A stretch of 64,000 nucleotides of DNA. It comes from Chimonanthus salicifolius. Its lineage: Eukaryota > Streptophyta > Magnoliopsida > Laurales > Calycanthaceae. The stretch spans positions 38,122,739 through 38,186,738 of the forward strand of contig CM023541.1 of the NCBI GenBank assembly GCA_013350335.1, read 5' to 3'. Every line of letters begins with the position of its first letter. The first letter of the stretch is position 1. The position numbers were made by a program, and so were the translations under genes. Of the stretch, positions 23,533 to 35,879 are shown piece by piece. The notes beneath the pieces are model-generated. The model did not search any database and was not told where the DNA came from. It was given only the letters and a program-made list of their open reading frames with translations.

Positions 23533-23699
23533 TAGAGATGGTAATTTTTTTACTGGACACTACCCAACTCAAAAGAATGAGTTTGGCTCATACATATCTT
23601 AAACTCTCAAAAAATTCGAGTCAAGTCTGATCATGTTAAAAAAAATGTTACTATCAACTTGACCCAAATCCAACTTGACTCGACCAATTGCCACTCCTA
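23533..23699. mobile_element. hAT-type MITE
   Basis: 167 bp with inverted ends TAGAGATGGTAAT and TAGGAGTGGCAAT (the second reverse-complemented). It is flanked by a perfect 8-bp duplication, GTTAAAAT, at 23525-23532 and 23700-23707. Eight-base duplications and TAGGGGTG-like ends are the hAT signature. The interior repeats ACTCGACCCAAAT-like text and has no coding capacity. Confidence 0.88.
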
Positions 23700-24108
23700 G
23701 TTAAAATATGACAAAATATGTGCTATATATTTTATAACCTCAAGGAATGATTAAATGAAGTTGAAGGCATGGTAAATTGTATTGAGGTTGAGGTAGTTTT
23801 ATTTGTAGAATCCACTTTTAATCAAAGTAAAATGAAAACCCTTAGATCTCAATATCTCTCAATGATTCAACCATTCATGAGAACTAATCACCACTCGATT
23901 GAGATATGTCATGGTTTATGATAGATTAGGAGGTCATGTATGTATCTTAATTCAATACTCAAAGTAGACTTTATGAGTAGTTGATGTAAAAATTTTATGA
24001 TTTAATGTGAAATTGATTCAGCTCAGCAGTCAGCACAACATACAAGAAATTCATGCTCACCTAATCTAATTTTATTAGTTAAAACTTAAAAAAAAACCTT
24101 GAATAGTA

Positions 24109-24273
24109 GCTTTTTTTTTTTTAATTTACTTGTAGGAAACCCAGCAAAAAACCCCCACAGGTGATATCCATTGCCCTTAAGGTACATCAAGTTAGGCCAT
24201 GGGGACTCAAACTTAGCACCTCCTGCTTTTTGAGGCAAGAGGTTAACCAGTTAAGCTACACCCATGTAGGCTT
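24109..24273 (-). mobile_element. tRNA-derived SINE
   Basis: On the minus strand the 5' part has a pol III A box, TAGCTTAACTGG (24258-24247), and a B-box-like AGTTTGAGTCC (24213-24203), spaced as in a tRNA gene. A unique body follows, then an A-rich tail (about 24122-24110). The flanks carry a 10-bp duplication with one mismatch: TTGAATAGTA at 24099-24108 and TTGAACAGTA at 24274-24283. No tRNA cloverleaf survives, so this is a SINE and not a tRNA gene. Confidence 0.85.
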
Positions 24274-26383
24274 TTGAACAGTATTGCAAAGCACTACAAA
24301 AGGTTGCATACGTATATCACAGGGAACGTCTAGTATATGCTTGAACTAAAGTGTTTTGATGGGTCACGTCAGATTATGAATATCACGTAATGATCATACA
24401 AAAAACCATAGATAGATAGATTATTATAGAGATTATCATACCGTAAAAAATGAGACCTATTGAATTATATTAACCTTTGAATTTGTAAGATTACAAAAGA
24501 ATTGTTAGATAAATATTTTGATGTATCATGATTAATTAATAATGAGGACGTATCAAATAAAAATGACAAAAAAATACATCTATTTTAGAAAGTAAAAATT
24601 AATTTTATTTAACGACCCTATTATGAGTTAACATGCAGCAATTGTGCATGGGCGTTTTGTAGATTTGCTTCGTACACCAACTAGCTAGCCGGGCTTTTAT
24701 ATGTGGGCTTTGCAACAAGAGTTTTTAGGGTTTGATGAAAAAACAAAAAACAAAAGGTTTTAATCTCACATGGCTGTTTTTTATTTCGTCATATTTAATT
24801 ATTTTTTATATTTTTAAAATTTATTGCTTGTTCAATAGAATTTAAAAAATAATAATTTTAGAAATTAAATAAGTATCTATTGAGTTCAACATGTATTGGC
24901 CAAGGTAAATTCAAATCAACTTACACCAATTTAATATAATCCGAATTTTTATAGAATCTAAAAAGGAACGATAACCAGAAATCTGCTTCAAGAAACGGGA
25001 GTTTTGAGTTTGATTCTTACTCCACCCAAAAGACCACTTCCGATATAATTATCTTGAATAGGAAGGCTTGCATATGTCTCGAGAATTAGTCAAATACTCT
25101 AAAAGACTTATATATCTTGGTCATATTAAAAAAAACATGAATATCTATATTCCTAAGATAACATACAGTGGAGTTAGAAGGCTTAATTTTGAAGATTTTT
25201 TGTCTATATTAAAAAGTATCAATTTCATGTATAATTTTTCTAGAAACAATTAAAAAGAGCTGCTCATTTTTATAATTTTTAATAGTTTCAATTTAATTGT
25301 GGATCTCAAATCTCTCAAATAATTGTATTGATCTTTCCAAATTTACTCGACAGACTGGATTTTTTTCTCACTCTATAAAAGTTTTACTATAAATGAGTCA
25401 AGCACTTGGAACAGACCTAAATCAATTTGACCCAGTGCTGATTACAGTAATTAATTACTAAAATAAAATCAAGTATCCAATTGGTTCCAGTAAATTGATT
25501 GAGTCATGATTACCACTTTTGATTTTGACTGCGCCAACAAAGTTTGGATCGAGTCCTGTCCACTTTGTACTTGTGGCAAAATGTAAAACTTTTATTTTAT
25601 TTTTGAAGAAAAGAAGCTTTTATTTTGTACATTTCAATATTTATTTAAATAAATCGTTTACTTTTCTTTTCTTCCATTTTACATGTTACATGATAGAAGT
25701 TTGGTAATGAAAACAAAGAACACGAGGGATAAAATGAAAAAAAAAAAAATTAAAAATTGAAGTGCACAAAATAAAAAAATTGTAAATGATGGCCAGAAAA
25801 TATTTTCTTGACATTTGAGGAAAACCTTTTTTTCTTCCTCAATAAGTATTTTTATACGAGATTTTCACTCACAGATGAGGTTGTCTGGTATTATTGTACG
25901 CACCTAGGTGTAGGATCCACCAAACGAGGTGATGATAGACCCATTCGAATGGTCTTTCCTTAATTATATTGTTCATAACAAATTATCATGATTAGATTGA
26001 TTAAACTATATTTTTAAATCTCTTAATTTTTTTATCATTTTAATTATATTTTTTTAATTTCAAAACTTTATGACCATTTAAAACATGGTTTGAAGTTTTG
26101 AACAATCCATCATGGTGATTTTTGGTGGACAAAACGCCTAGTTGCGCATAGTAATACTATGCGACTGAGTGCGTGGGTGAACATTTCATACTTTTTGATA
26201 CCTTTGTGAGAATTTGATTATTTAGAAATAGATGAAAATGTCACTTTTCTTGTAGTCTTGATAAAGAATTATTCCATAAAAAAGAAAGAAATATCTTATT
26301 GTCATACTTTTAATTTTTTATAGTTAGAAAATGACAAAAAAGTCTTATTAAATATAATTAGATTTGATAAACTTTCTATTTTA
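24274..26383. other. Gene-poor AT-rich region
   Basis: No gene or clear element was found. The short frames at 25068-25253 and 25519-25707 have no recognisable motif. Confidence 0.45.
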
Positions 26384-26566
26384 GGGAAGTGATTTGTGCA
26401 CCCCCCATTTTACCCATGGTGCACTCCTTCAAAATTTTTTTCCAATTTTACCCTCCACCCACCTTTTCTCCATTTCCATCATTTTTTAGGTTGGGGGCAA
26501 AATTGGAAAAAATAATTGAAGGAGTGCAGCATGGGTAAAATAGGGGGGGTGCACAAATCATTTCCC
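26384..26566. mobile_element. MITE with ~70-bp inverted repeats
   Basis: 183 bp. Left end GGGAAGTGATTTGTGCACCC and right end (reverse-complemented) GGGAAATGATTTGTGCACCC continue as inverted repeats for about 70 bp each, so the whole element folds into one hairpin. The GGG-start suggests a Mutator-like or similar family. No unambiguous target duplication is visible in the T-rich flanks. Confidence 0.8.
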
Positions 26567-27629
26567 TTTTTTAGTTCAAACACATAAATTATAGGCTGTG
26601 TTGGGTTTCCATTAGGTTAGTAGACCCATTTATGTCAAATCTTCAACTCAAGTCCACTTATTTACTAAATGAGTTTGATTTAGGTAAACCCGTTTAGTGA
26701 GTAGATTAATTTATTCTATCTAAATTTACCCTTTTTTTTTTTCCAGTTTGATGGCTCTTTGTTCGATACATGTTGGGCCAACTCGAGTTCATACCAATTT
26801 GTTAGCCAAGGCTGAACCGGCTAAATTTGATCAAGCACAAAGTAAAGAGGCCCAAAAGCCTACTTGATAATAATTTTGAATTTATTTTAAGAAAATCTCT
26901 TAACGTTTCACCAATTATCCTTATTACTGTCATAAGAATTATAATGATGACATTAGATGATTGTTCTATTTTTTTTATATAATTATTTTATGCAGATTCA
27001 ATAATTAAGATGGTGACAGATTCATTAAAAAATTCTAATTTAAATACGTGACCCACAAAACATCAAGTCATCATTTTGATAAAATCATCCAATCCCACCC
27101 AATCTAAACTTTCTAATTGTTTGCCCATTGTTGGATTGATCATAAGGATGTCTTATTCTTCACACAATCACGCTACTATAGTTGTTTAAGTCATTTATTT
27201 TCTCAATTTTCAGTTGATATTTACAATTGAATTTGACAATTTATTTGTCTCTTCATATACATCCAATAAAATTGGAACGGTAAAGAGAATATTAACATGA
27301 GATCTACACAAGAACGACGCACAAATTGAAAAATGGTCCAAATTTCAATCCAAAGGGATTGAAGTGATGGACATGAATATGCTTTACAAATGATGAAAAT
27401 TTAATAAAAAAATTTATCTTTAATAAATCAATTGTCTTTAAAGACCCATATAACTATAAATAGTTATCAACCATGCTATAAATTTTTATCAATTAATTAA
27501 TGGTGCCTATATCATTCTGATCTCTTGAATGGCTGAAAAATGATGAAAATTGATTCTAGACCGCTGCAGCTAATATGGTACTCACGACAATGTTAGGTTA
27601 AGAGTTGGTAGGAGACTCAAGACTCGAGG
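26567..27629. other. AT-rich region, no gene recognised
   Basis: No coding frame or terminal repeats are recognised. Confidence 0.45.
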
Positions 27630-28030
27630 CCTAAACCCTAATTAGACCCTCCCAAAACCAAAACCCAAACCCTAAATAGTGTGAGCCTCACGGCCTGGTA
27701 TTTTTTCTTTTCTTTTTCAACCCAACTCCCGAAACAATCCCACTATTTACTTCTTGGTAATCCAATCCCTACCATTTTATATTACTCCACCCCATTAAAT
27801 TACCTTAAAGCCTATCTTTGCCCTTTAAATGTCTCTTGAACCCAACCCTGTCTCTATTCTCACGCCTCTCCACACCATCTCTTTGTATTTTAACAGAAGA
27901 ATACACATCACAGTCCATTGTAAGATAGAAAAAAAAATGGTTTTTATTGGTGGTGTTGCTTAGTCCAATCCTTTTACTTTTGCCATCTCCCAAAGCTGCC
28001 TCACTCCCTTGTAATAAAAAAATGTATCCT
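27630..28030 (+). repeat. Upstream copy of a duplicated non-coding segment
   Basis: Diverged but collinear with 35880-36300. Shared landmarks in order are AACCCTAATTA, CCCACTATTT, CCTTAAAGCCTATCTTT, CTCTATTCTCAC and GCTGCCTCACTC. It lies about 1.1-1.5 kb upstream of the receptor kinase start. Confidence 0.7.
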
Positions 28031-28440
28031 CTTCCCAAATCCAAAGCACTCTCATCTGCCTCCCATTTGGTCATATACAAGTTGACATGTCAATGTTCAC
28101 TCGCAGGTTTGAAGATGGAATGATTTAGCAAGCACCAAAGCATCTTAGTGAATCCATCCATAAGTATAAGAGGAAGTGGATTTAATATAACAAAAAGTAA
28201 GCTAACATATATCTTATTTAGAAATTTTATTATAAAATTTAGATTTATTTTCGATGACTCACTGTATAACACATTGTAAAATAACATTATTAGATATAAT
28301 ATTAATAAAGTAAAATAGATTGAAGTGAATTTAACAGGGAGCAAAGCATCAAATCTAAAGGGCTTACATCCATTGACTGAAAAAAAGGCTCCAGGACTTA
28401 AAACCCAAAGTTTGTGATTGCTTTTCACCATCAATACCAC

Positions 28441-29082
28441 CCTTTGTAATGGTCATGGATATATGAAGTAGGAACTGCAACAATCAATCACCATCAGCTA
28501 AGCTGTTGCTCCCTTTCCTTTTCTGTCCATCGGCTGGAGATGGTTTAAGAGCTCTCTTTCTCTCTCTCTTTGCATCAACCCCATTAGTCTACCCTGTTCA
28601 CCATGAAAAAGCTTAAATCCCACTTGGGTGCAAGTAATTTTGAACCCATCTTTCAGTCTTGAGATTCAGCAGCACCTTCCCAAGAAGCTAGTGGTGAAGC
28701 TGCAACAGCACCTCCAAAGCCTTTGTCGTTTATGACATGGATGCTTCCTATCTACAACATGCTTGAGTGAAGTCCAAGCATACCACCTTCACCCCCACAA
28801 GCCCATTTCCTGCTCACATGCATGATGTGATGTTTCACATGGACTGTAGTTCAAACCATATTCTCTAAACTCACACATGAGCTTCAATCCCATTTCTTTG
28901 AGTCCCTTTCTCTGAGGTAGAAGACCATATCTAGATGAAGAGAAACCTTCATTTCAATATTCGCAACAATCATTAAGGTATGCATTTAATCCACTCTATT
29001 TCCCACATTTTGTGCATTGCTAGATTTCAAGTTTCAATCCATTCCTTTGCTTTCCATAGATGAGTTAGAAGACCGTACCCAG
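28441..29082 (+). promoter_or_regulatory. Presumed 5' leader and proximal promoter of the receptor kinase
   Basis: A CT-rich stretch near 28550-28575 is followed by leader-like sequence. The last 200 bp contain a direct duplication of the start region (28881-28960 matches 29031-29110 at an offset of about 148 bp) and a short upstream frame. GGTATGC at 28978 could serve as a 5'-UTR intron donor; not established. Confidence 0.5.
28935..28976 (+). CDS. uORF, a duplicated copy of the receptor start region
   Basis: ATG at 28935 opens 13 codons (MKRNLHFNIRNNH) ending at TAA 28974-28976. The peptide resembles the true N-terminus MERSLLFNTRAHA, because the surrounding DNA is a partial duplication with a constant 148-bp offset. 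If transcribed, it lies upstream of the main start and could reduce its translation. The transcription start is unknown. Confidence 0.5.
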   Translation: MKRNLHFNIRNNH

Positions 29083-32000
29083 ATGGAGAGAAGCCTCCTT
29101 TTCAACACCAGAGCTCATGCATCCATTCTCTTGTTTTTTTTCTTCTTCTTCTTGTCCTTCACCACCTCTCCCATCTCCTCCCTCTCCCCGGATGGACAAG
29201 CTCTCCTTTCCCTCCTTGCTTCTTCTGATGTTTCTTCTCCATCTTCTGTCCTTCCCTCATGGAACCCTTCCCACCCAACACCATGTACATGGGAGGGTGT
29301 GACTTGCTCTCCACAGGAGAGAGTCATATCCCTCTCCCTCCCCAGCACATTCCTCAACTTCACATCACTTCCCCCACAACTCTCCACCCTCTCCTCTCTC
29401 CAGCTCCTCAACCTCTCCTCTGCCAATGTTTCTGGCTCCATCCCTCCATCCTTTGGCCAACTATCTCAACTTTCCCTACTAGACCTCTCCTCCAACTCCC
29501 TCACAGGCCCCATCCCTCCTCAGCTAGGCTCTCTCTCCTCCCTTCAGTTCTTACTGCTTAACTCTAACCGCCTCTCCGGCAACATTCCCCCCCAGCTTGC
29601 CAACCTTTCCTCCCTCCAAGTCCTATGTCTCCAAGACAATTTCCTCAATGGCTCTATACCATCCCAATTTGGCTCCTTGTTCTCTCTCCAGCAGCTGCGT
29701 ATTGGTGGGAACCCATCTCTTGTTGGTGAAATTCCATCCCAACTAGGCCTACTCACAAATCTTACCATTTTTGGTGCGGCGGCCACGGGCCTATCAGGAC
29801 CAATCCCACCCACATTAGGCAATCTATTCAATCTCCAAACATTGGCTCTCTACAACACTGGCATCTCAGGCTCAATCCCTCCGGAAATAGGTTTGTGCTC
29901 AGAGCTGCGGAATTTGTATTTGCACCTGAATAAGATCACTGGCAAGATACCACTTGAATTGGGAAAGCTGCAGAAACTCACAAGCTTGCTTCTTTGGGGT
30001 AATTCAATTGAGGGGGCTGTCCCAATTGAGCTCTCCAATTGCTCATCACTAGTAATACTTGATGTTTCGGCAAATAGGATTTCAGGCGAAATCCCAAGTG
30101 AATTGGGAAGATTGGCAGCCTTAGAACAGCTTCATCTTTCGGACAATTCGCTGACAGGTTTGATTCCTTGGCAGTTGAGTAACTGTACTAGTTTAACTGC
30201 TATTCAGCTCGATAAGAATTTGTTATCTGGTCCCATTCCATGGCAAATTGGGAATTTGAAATTCTTGCAGAGCTTTTTCTTGTGGGGAAATTCCATATCT
30301 GGCAACATACCAGCGTCATTTGGGAACTGTACTGAGCTCTATGCTCTTGATCTTTCAAAAAACAGACTTACTGGGTCAATCCCAGAAGAGCTGTTTGGCT
30401 TGAAGAAGCTCAGCAAGCTCCTGCTCTTGGGCAATTCCCTGTCAGGTAAGTTGCCTTCTAGTGTCTCAAATTGCCAGTCTCTTGTGCGATTGAGACTTGG
30501 AGAGAATCAACTCTCTGGCCGAATACCCAAAGAGATTGGGAAGTTGCCGAATCTTGTATTCTTGGATCTGTACACAAATCACTTCTCTGAGACCCTGCCA
30601 ATTGAGATTGCAAACATCACTGTGCTGGAACTGTTGGATGTACATGACAATCATATTACTGGAGAAATTCCAACACAGTTGGGTGAACTTGTAAATCTAG
30701 AACAGCTTGATCTTAGCCACAACAGTTTTTCAGGTGAAATCCCATTGAGTTTTGGTAATCTCAGTTACTTGAACAAGCTCATACTCAACAACAATCTCCT
30801 AACTGGGTCATTGCCAAAATCCATACAGCACTTGCAGAAGTTGACATTGCTTGATCTTGGCTTCAATAGCCTTTCTGGGTCCATACCTCCTGAGATTGGA
30901 TACGTGACGAGCTTGACGATTAGTTTGGCTTTGAACTGGAATGCATTTACTGGTGAACTTCCTGAATCAATGTCAGGTTTGACACAGTTGCAGTCATTGG
31001 ATCTTTCCCACAATATGTTGTTTGGCGGAATTGAGGTTTTGGGTCAGTTAACTAGTCTTACATCTCTTAATATTTCATACAACAATTTCTCTGGCCCAAT
31101 ACCTGTGACACCATTTTTCAGAACACTATCAGAGGATTCATATGTTCAGAACCCAGATCTCTGTGAATCATTTGATGGTTCAACTTGTTCTTCATCTCTA
31201 ATTCATAGAACTGGGCTTCGATCCCCAAAGGCCGTAACTTTGATCTGTGTGATTTTGGGCTCTTTAATCTTGGCACTTTCCACATTATGGATTCTGATAA
31301 ACAGAAATAGGAGATCAATGGCTGAGAGATTTTCCGTCTCATCTTCATCCTCTGCTGATGATTTCTCATATCCATGGACATTCATCCCATTCCAGAAGCT
31401 CAATTTCACTGTTGATAATATCTTAGATTGTTTGAAAGATGAGAACGTCATTGGCAAGGGGTGTTCTGGTATTGTCTACAAAGCCGAGATGCCAAATGGG
31501 GAACTGATTGCTGTGAAGAAGCTTTGGAAATCAAAGAAGGAAGAATTTGTGGATGCTTTTGCATCTGAGATACAGATACTTGGACACATACGCCACAGGA
31601 ATATTGTAAAGCTCTTGGGTTACTGTTCGAATAAATGTGTCAAGCTCCTCCTCTATAATTATATCCCTAATGGGAATCTGCAACAGCTGCTGCAGGAGAA
31701 TAGGAACTTGGATTGGGAAACAAGGTATAAAATTGCTGTTGGGTCGGCGCAGGGTCTTGCATATCTTCACCATGACTGTGTGCCAGCTATACTTCACAGA
31801 GATGTCAAGTGCAATAACATTCTGTTGGATTCCAAGTATGAAGCATATTTGGCTGATTTTGGGTTGGCAAAGCTGATGAATTCACCAGGTTTTCACCATG
31901 CAATGTCCAGAATTGCGGGTTCTTATGGGTACATAGCACCAGGCAAGTGGTTCCTCATTCATAGCTTCATTACTTTCAATCTTTAGAATGATTATTTGCT

Positions 32001-33517
32001 CTTTAAATTTAAGCTCTTCGAAGGGTTCATTTACATTGCTGACTCTCAAATTTTGTTTTCAATAGCTGGATTCTTTAGAAATAACAAACTTCTAATATCT
32101 TTGCCTTTATAGTTATACATCACTACATTATGGATTGAACATGTTTTTTTCCTGTTTCATGTTCTGTTTTTTTTTTCCTGAATGGATAATGTTTAAATTT
32201 CAAATGCTGCTCTTTTGTTCAGTCTCTCACACTTTTGACTTCTATTTTGCTGTCAACAATACTGTTTTTGCAGTGATTTTCAAAAATTGATCATTCATAG
32301 ATAGCCTCATTTTACATTCTTGCTCTTACCTCGACCATTTTTAAAATGAATATTGGGGATGGCTCTAAAAACATAACCTGTTTGGTCCAAGCTCTTTTGT
32401 TCCTTTTTTTCCCAATGTATCCCTTGCATAATGGACGATTTCCCAATGGATTTTCATCAATGCCCAATTTATTTTAGACCACCAAGTCTATCTGATAATT
32501 GAAAGTTGCCTGAGGATGGCCTAAATAGATGCCACATGCATTGTCCATTTTGACACCATCTAGTTGGACCTGGATTTGAACTGATTGAGCAAGGGTTATA
32601 GTGCCAGGCCGCTTCCAAATTTCAATTTCCTGGCCCCTGGCCAGCTCATGACACCCCTATATGGATGCTTGTTCAAGCATGATTGACCATATAAAATCAA
32701 CATCATTGAAGCCCTTGTCAAAAATATCAAAATATCGAAGCTTTGCCCCTCACTTGCAAAGCGAGCGCACTATCATTCAAGCTACATCACTGGTCATAAT
32801 AAATTGAAAATTCTCTACATTTCCATCATAGCATGGGGCTCACTTGAAATTCAAAAAGAACTTGTAATGGAAGTAGTACTAAAAACAATCATGAACATCA
32901 GTTGTTAAACATTCAAGTAATCATCTCTGAGTATTCATTCAATCTGTTATTAAAATTTTCATCTCTCAGTAATCATTTACATTGATTTTGGATAAATTAT
33001 GTGTATTCCAACACAAGTGTGAGAACATGGATGTAAATAATTGTTTACATGTTCACTCAACTCCAAAATTTTCTCGATATAATCTTGTCAGTAGCTTCTC
33101 TACTGATAGTCTCATTATTATTTTTATTTTGCTGCAGAATATGGATACACGATGAACATAACAGAGAAGAGCGATGTATACAGCTATGGGGTTGTCCTGC
33201 TGGAGATCCTTAGTGGCCGTAACGCTGTTGAGTCGGGAGTTGGTGATGGACTTCATATTGTGGATTGGGTGAGGAAGAAGATGGGGAGCTTCGAGCCTGC
33301 CATCAACGTATTGGACTCGAAGTTCCAAGGTTTACCTGACCAGATGGTGCAGGAGATACTTCAGACTCTTGGGATCGCAATGCTATGTGTGAATTCACAG
33401 CCGGTGGATCGACCAACCATGAAGGAGGTGGTGGCATTACTGTTGGAAGTAAAGAGCCCACAAGAAGAATGGGGAAAGACTTCACAGCCTCTCATAAAGC
33501 CAGTGAATCAAAACTGA
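29083..33517 (+). CDS. RGI5: LRR receptor-like kinase, RGF1-INSENSITIVE family (RGI5-like)
   Basis: Two exons, 29083-31942 and 33138-33517 (3240 nt, 1079 aa). ATG 29083 is the first in-frame ATG; the frame upstream opens only from a TTG. A Leu/Phe-rich signal peptide (about 1-35) is followed by an LRR N-cap with W-x-G-V-x-C, about 20-plus LRRs to residue ~690, one transmembrane helix at ~717-740 (AVTLICVILGSLILAL) and a kinase domain from ~785. The kinase has the P-loop GKGCSGIVYKAE, the VAIK-like AVKKLW, HRD (~905) and ADFG (~924), and looks active. QLRIGGN (R near residue 206) carries the RxGG motif that RGI receptors use to bind root-meristem-growth-factor peptides. Sequence and length match Arabidopsis At1g34110 (RGI5, 1072 aa) throughout. 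It acts at the plasma membrane, probably with SERK co-receptors (family knowledge). Confidence 0.93.
31943..33137 (+). other. Intron of the receptor kinase, GC-AG type
   Basis: 1195 bp. It begins CAG|GCAAGT and ends TTTGCTGCAG|AATATGG. A phase-1 break within the Glu codon restores IAPEYGYT, the conserved kinase sequence. No GT in the vicinity gives this frame. Confidence 0.9.
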
Positions 33518-33774
33518 ATAACCTCATTTTTCTTTTTCTTTTTCTTCTTAAGAATGCCTTGCATGATAATTCCTTTTGTTAGCAGTAAAAAAGAGAGAAG
33601 TTTACACAGGAAATGGGTGAAGTTTGGGTGAATATTGTTGATGGTTGTTGTACAGTTTTAAATATTGTGACTCATTTGGTAATCCATTCATGTTTTTTTA
33701 ATATCTTTTTCTTCATGGCATTTATACAGCGGAAGTTGCATATCTTAGTTCTTCTATAGAGAATGAATTGATGG

Positions 33775-33778
<4 letters not shown>

Positions 33779-33815
<37 letters not shown>
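33779..33815. repeat. (GA)n microsatellite
   Basis: An uninterrupted GA run of about 37 bp, some 260 bp after the receptor stop codon. Confidence 0.95.
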
Positions 33816-33817
<2 letters not shown>

Positions 33818-33822
<5 letters not shown>

Positions 33823-35348
33823 CTATGAAATGAATTAATAACATTTGAGAAGCAATTATACCCAATTTTTCATTCAATTCCTATCATATTTCAACACCCA
33901 ATTTCCTACTTTGCTAATTGAGAAGGTCTATGCTTAAAGTCCATGAGAAGTTTATTAGATTTTGATTTGAATAATAGTTTGAAGACTCGAAATTTAGACT
34001 CGACTCAAAGAATAATTCGGATAAGATTTTGCCTCAGTTTTTTTTGAATTTTCAAACTATACTTTGAATAGTTGATTTGAAAATATTCAATGATACTGCA
34101 ATATTTTAATCTAATAATGTTCAATAGATTCAATTCACGTAAAGAACAGTAAAAGTAGTGTGCATGTGAAGGCAGGGAACATGAACCCACATAAAAAGTG
34201 ACATAACAAGATTGAAATCTCAATAAAAAAATTTTGAGTTTGACAAAAGAAAGCTTGTACAGAATCATTTTGGAAATTTGACCGGAGAAGGAGGAGGAAA
34301 AGAGGAAGAGCAGCAGATATCAAGTAGACATGCTTGTCAGCTGGTGGTGGGGCCTTCCATTTCAAAGTATGAAATGGGACTGAAGAACTGTCCCATTCCC
34401 ATATCCATCTTCCCATCTTTGCACATGCTTCGCACTCTGTGGCTTGTTGGATATTTATGAGCATCCCATGCCTCTCTGCTCTTCAAGCACTTTTTCTTTT
34501 TCTTTTTGATAATAAGAGTTGGGGCTCATGATTTGAAGTATAATTTTAAAAGTTTTAGATGAGTTGGTGTGAGTTTATTTTACTGGGTAAAAATTCAAGT
34601 GAGTTAATGAGTTTGTATTGAGTTTTACGAAATTTTTATTAATAAAAGTTAATCATAAACAACGCAAATCAAACTATCCAAATTATAAACAACACTAACT
34701 CTTAATTTTAAACTTTATATTTAAATTGACAGTCATAAATTAAACAAAAACTGATTGATATTTCAATCTTTTGAATGACTTATATAGATAATGTAATTTT
34801 GTGCAATTTGGATGGACGGATAGGATTGAGAGAGCCAAACTTAGCACACTCATATTTAATTCGGATGACTATCTTTCAATCCGATCATATTTTGGAATCC
34901 TCCAATCCTCAATAAATCAAACCATTTATAAAACCTAAACCCATTTTTAATCCGGGACCACCAATTCGAATAGAGTTAAATTGGGTCAAGGGTCAACCTT
35001 TGTAATTAAGCAGATAATTGAGTTTATTTACATTATATTGATATATTTCAAACAAAGAGACATCCATAAAAACAAGTATCCATCACCAAAACATATTCAT
35101 TGTAAGAATTAATTTTAAAAATATATTAAATAATAATATAATAAATAGGAGTGCGTATATATATATATATATATAATTTGAGTGACTAAGATTATACAAC
35201 ACATAATCCTAATCCTACCCAAATTAAAAGTAAATCAAAATTTTTTTATTCAAATAGAATCTATATTTTAAATAAATGAAGTTAACTCATCCATATTTTA
35301 AATTGAGTAAATTGAACTCAAATACAATCTAAACCAAATTGCACCCAA
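33818..35348. other. AT-rich intergenic region
   Basis: No gene recognised. A (TA)n run lies at 35156-35175. Frames at 34135-34464 and 34005-34268 (minus) have no recognisable motif. Confidence 0.45.
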
Positions 35349-35711
35349 TAGGGCTGAAACTCAGGCGGGTTAACTGAGTTTTAATAAACTCAACTCATTT
35401 AAAAAATTATTGAGCCCGACCCGATCCAAGTTGCTGGCTCGACAAGCCGACACATTTTTAGTCTAAATTTGGGAAAAAAATTCAGCTAACAGTTTTCTTT
35501 TTCTTTTTTATATTTTCTGAAACTTGGATGAGATCGAGTTAATTCGGGTCAGGTTGATTTTAAATTTCTTAATCCAGCTCAACTCAAATTCCATATGACT
35601 TTTTTTCCAATCTGACCCAATTATACATTTACAAATACATAACTCAAACCATTGATTTTTTCGATCAAATTATACAAGTCATATTAAAACCCGACCCAAG
35701 TTTCACCCCTA
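35349..35711. mobile_element. hAT-like MITE candidate
   Basis: Inverted ends TAGGGCTGAAACTCAGGCGG and TAGGGGTGAAACTTGGGTCGG-like (right end reverse-complemented), with an interior of repeated ACCCGACCCAA-like text. It resembles the element at 23533 in style. No 8-bp duplication was found, so the boundaries are approximate. Confidence 0.55.
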
Positions 35712-35879
35712 GAAGTTAAAAAGAGCACCGTCAATTGAGGCAGCTTCCAACCTCTTACTCTCTCATACACGGCAGTTCTTTAAGCACTCTCAGCCAAGTA
35801 TGATGGTTGACAAGCTTAATCACTACATAAATTTTAATAAAAAATTCTTAAGAAAGTTACATGCCACGTGTGAATAAAG

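Noticed and set aside
24241..24273. Functional tRNA gene
   Set aside because: A and B boxes are present, but the sequence cannot form a cloverleaf and is followed by a SINE body and A-tail.
24990..25045. Second SINE
   Set aside because: GAGTTTGATTC resembles a B box, but no A box, A-tail or flanking duplication could be found.
26384..26566. Target-site duplication for this MITE
   Set aside because: The flanks share only T-rich text ending in TTA; no 8-9 bp or TA/TTA duplication is unambiguous.
29017..29082. Receptor kinase starting 22 codons upstream
   Set aside because: That extension opens from TTG. ATG 29083 is the first in-frame ATG and directly precedes a normal signal peptide.
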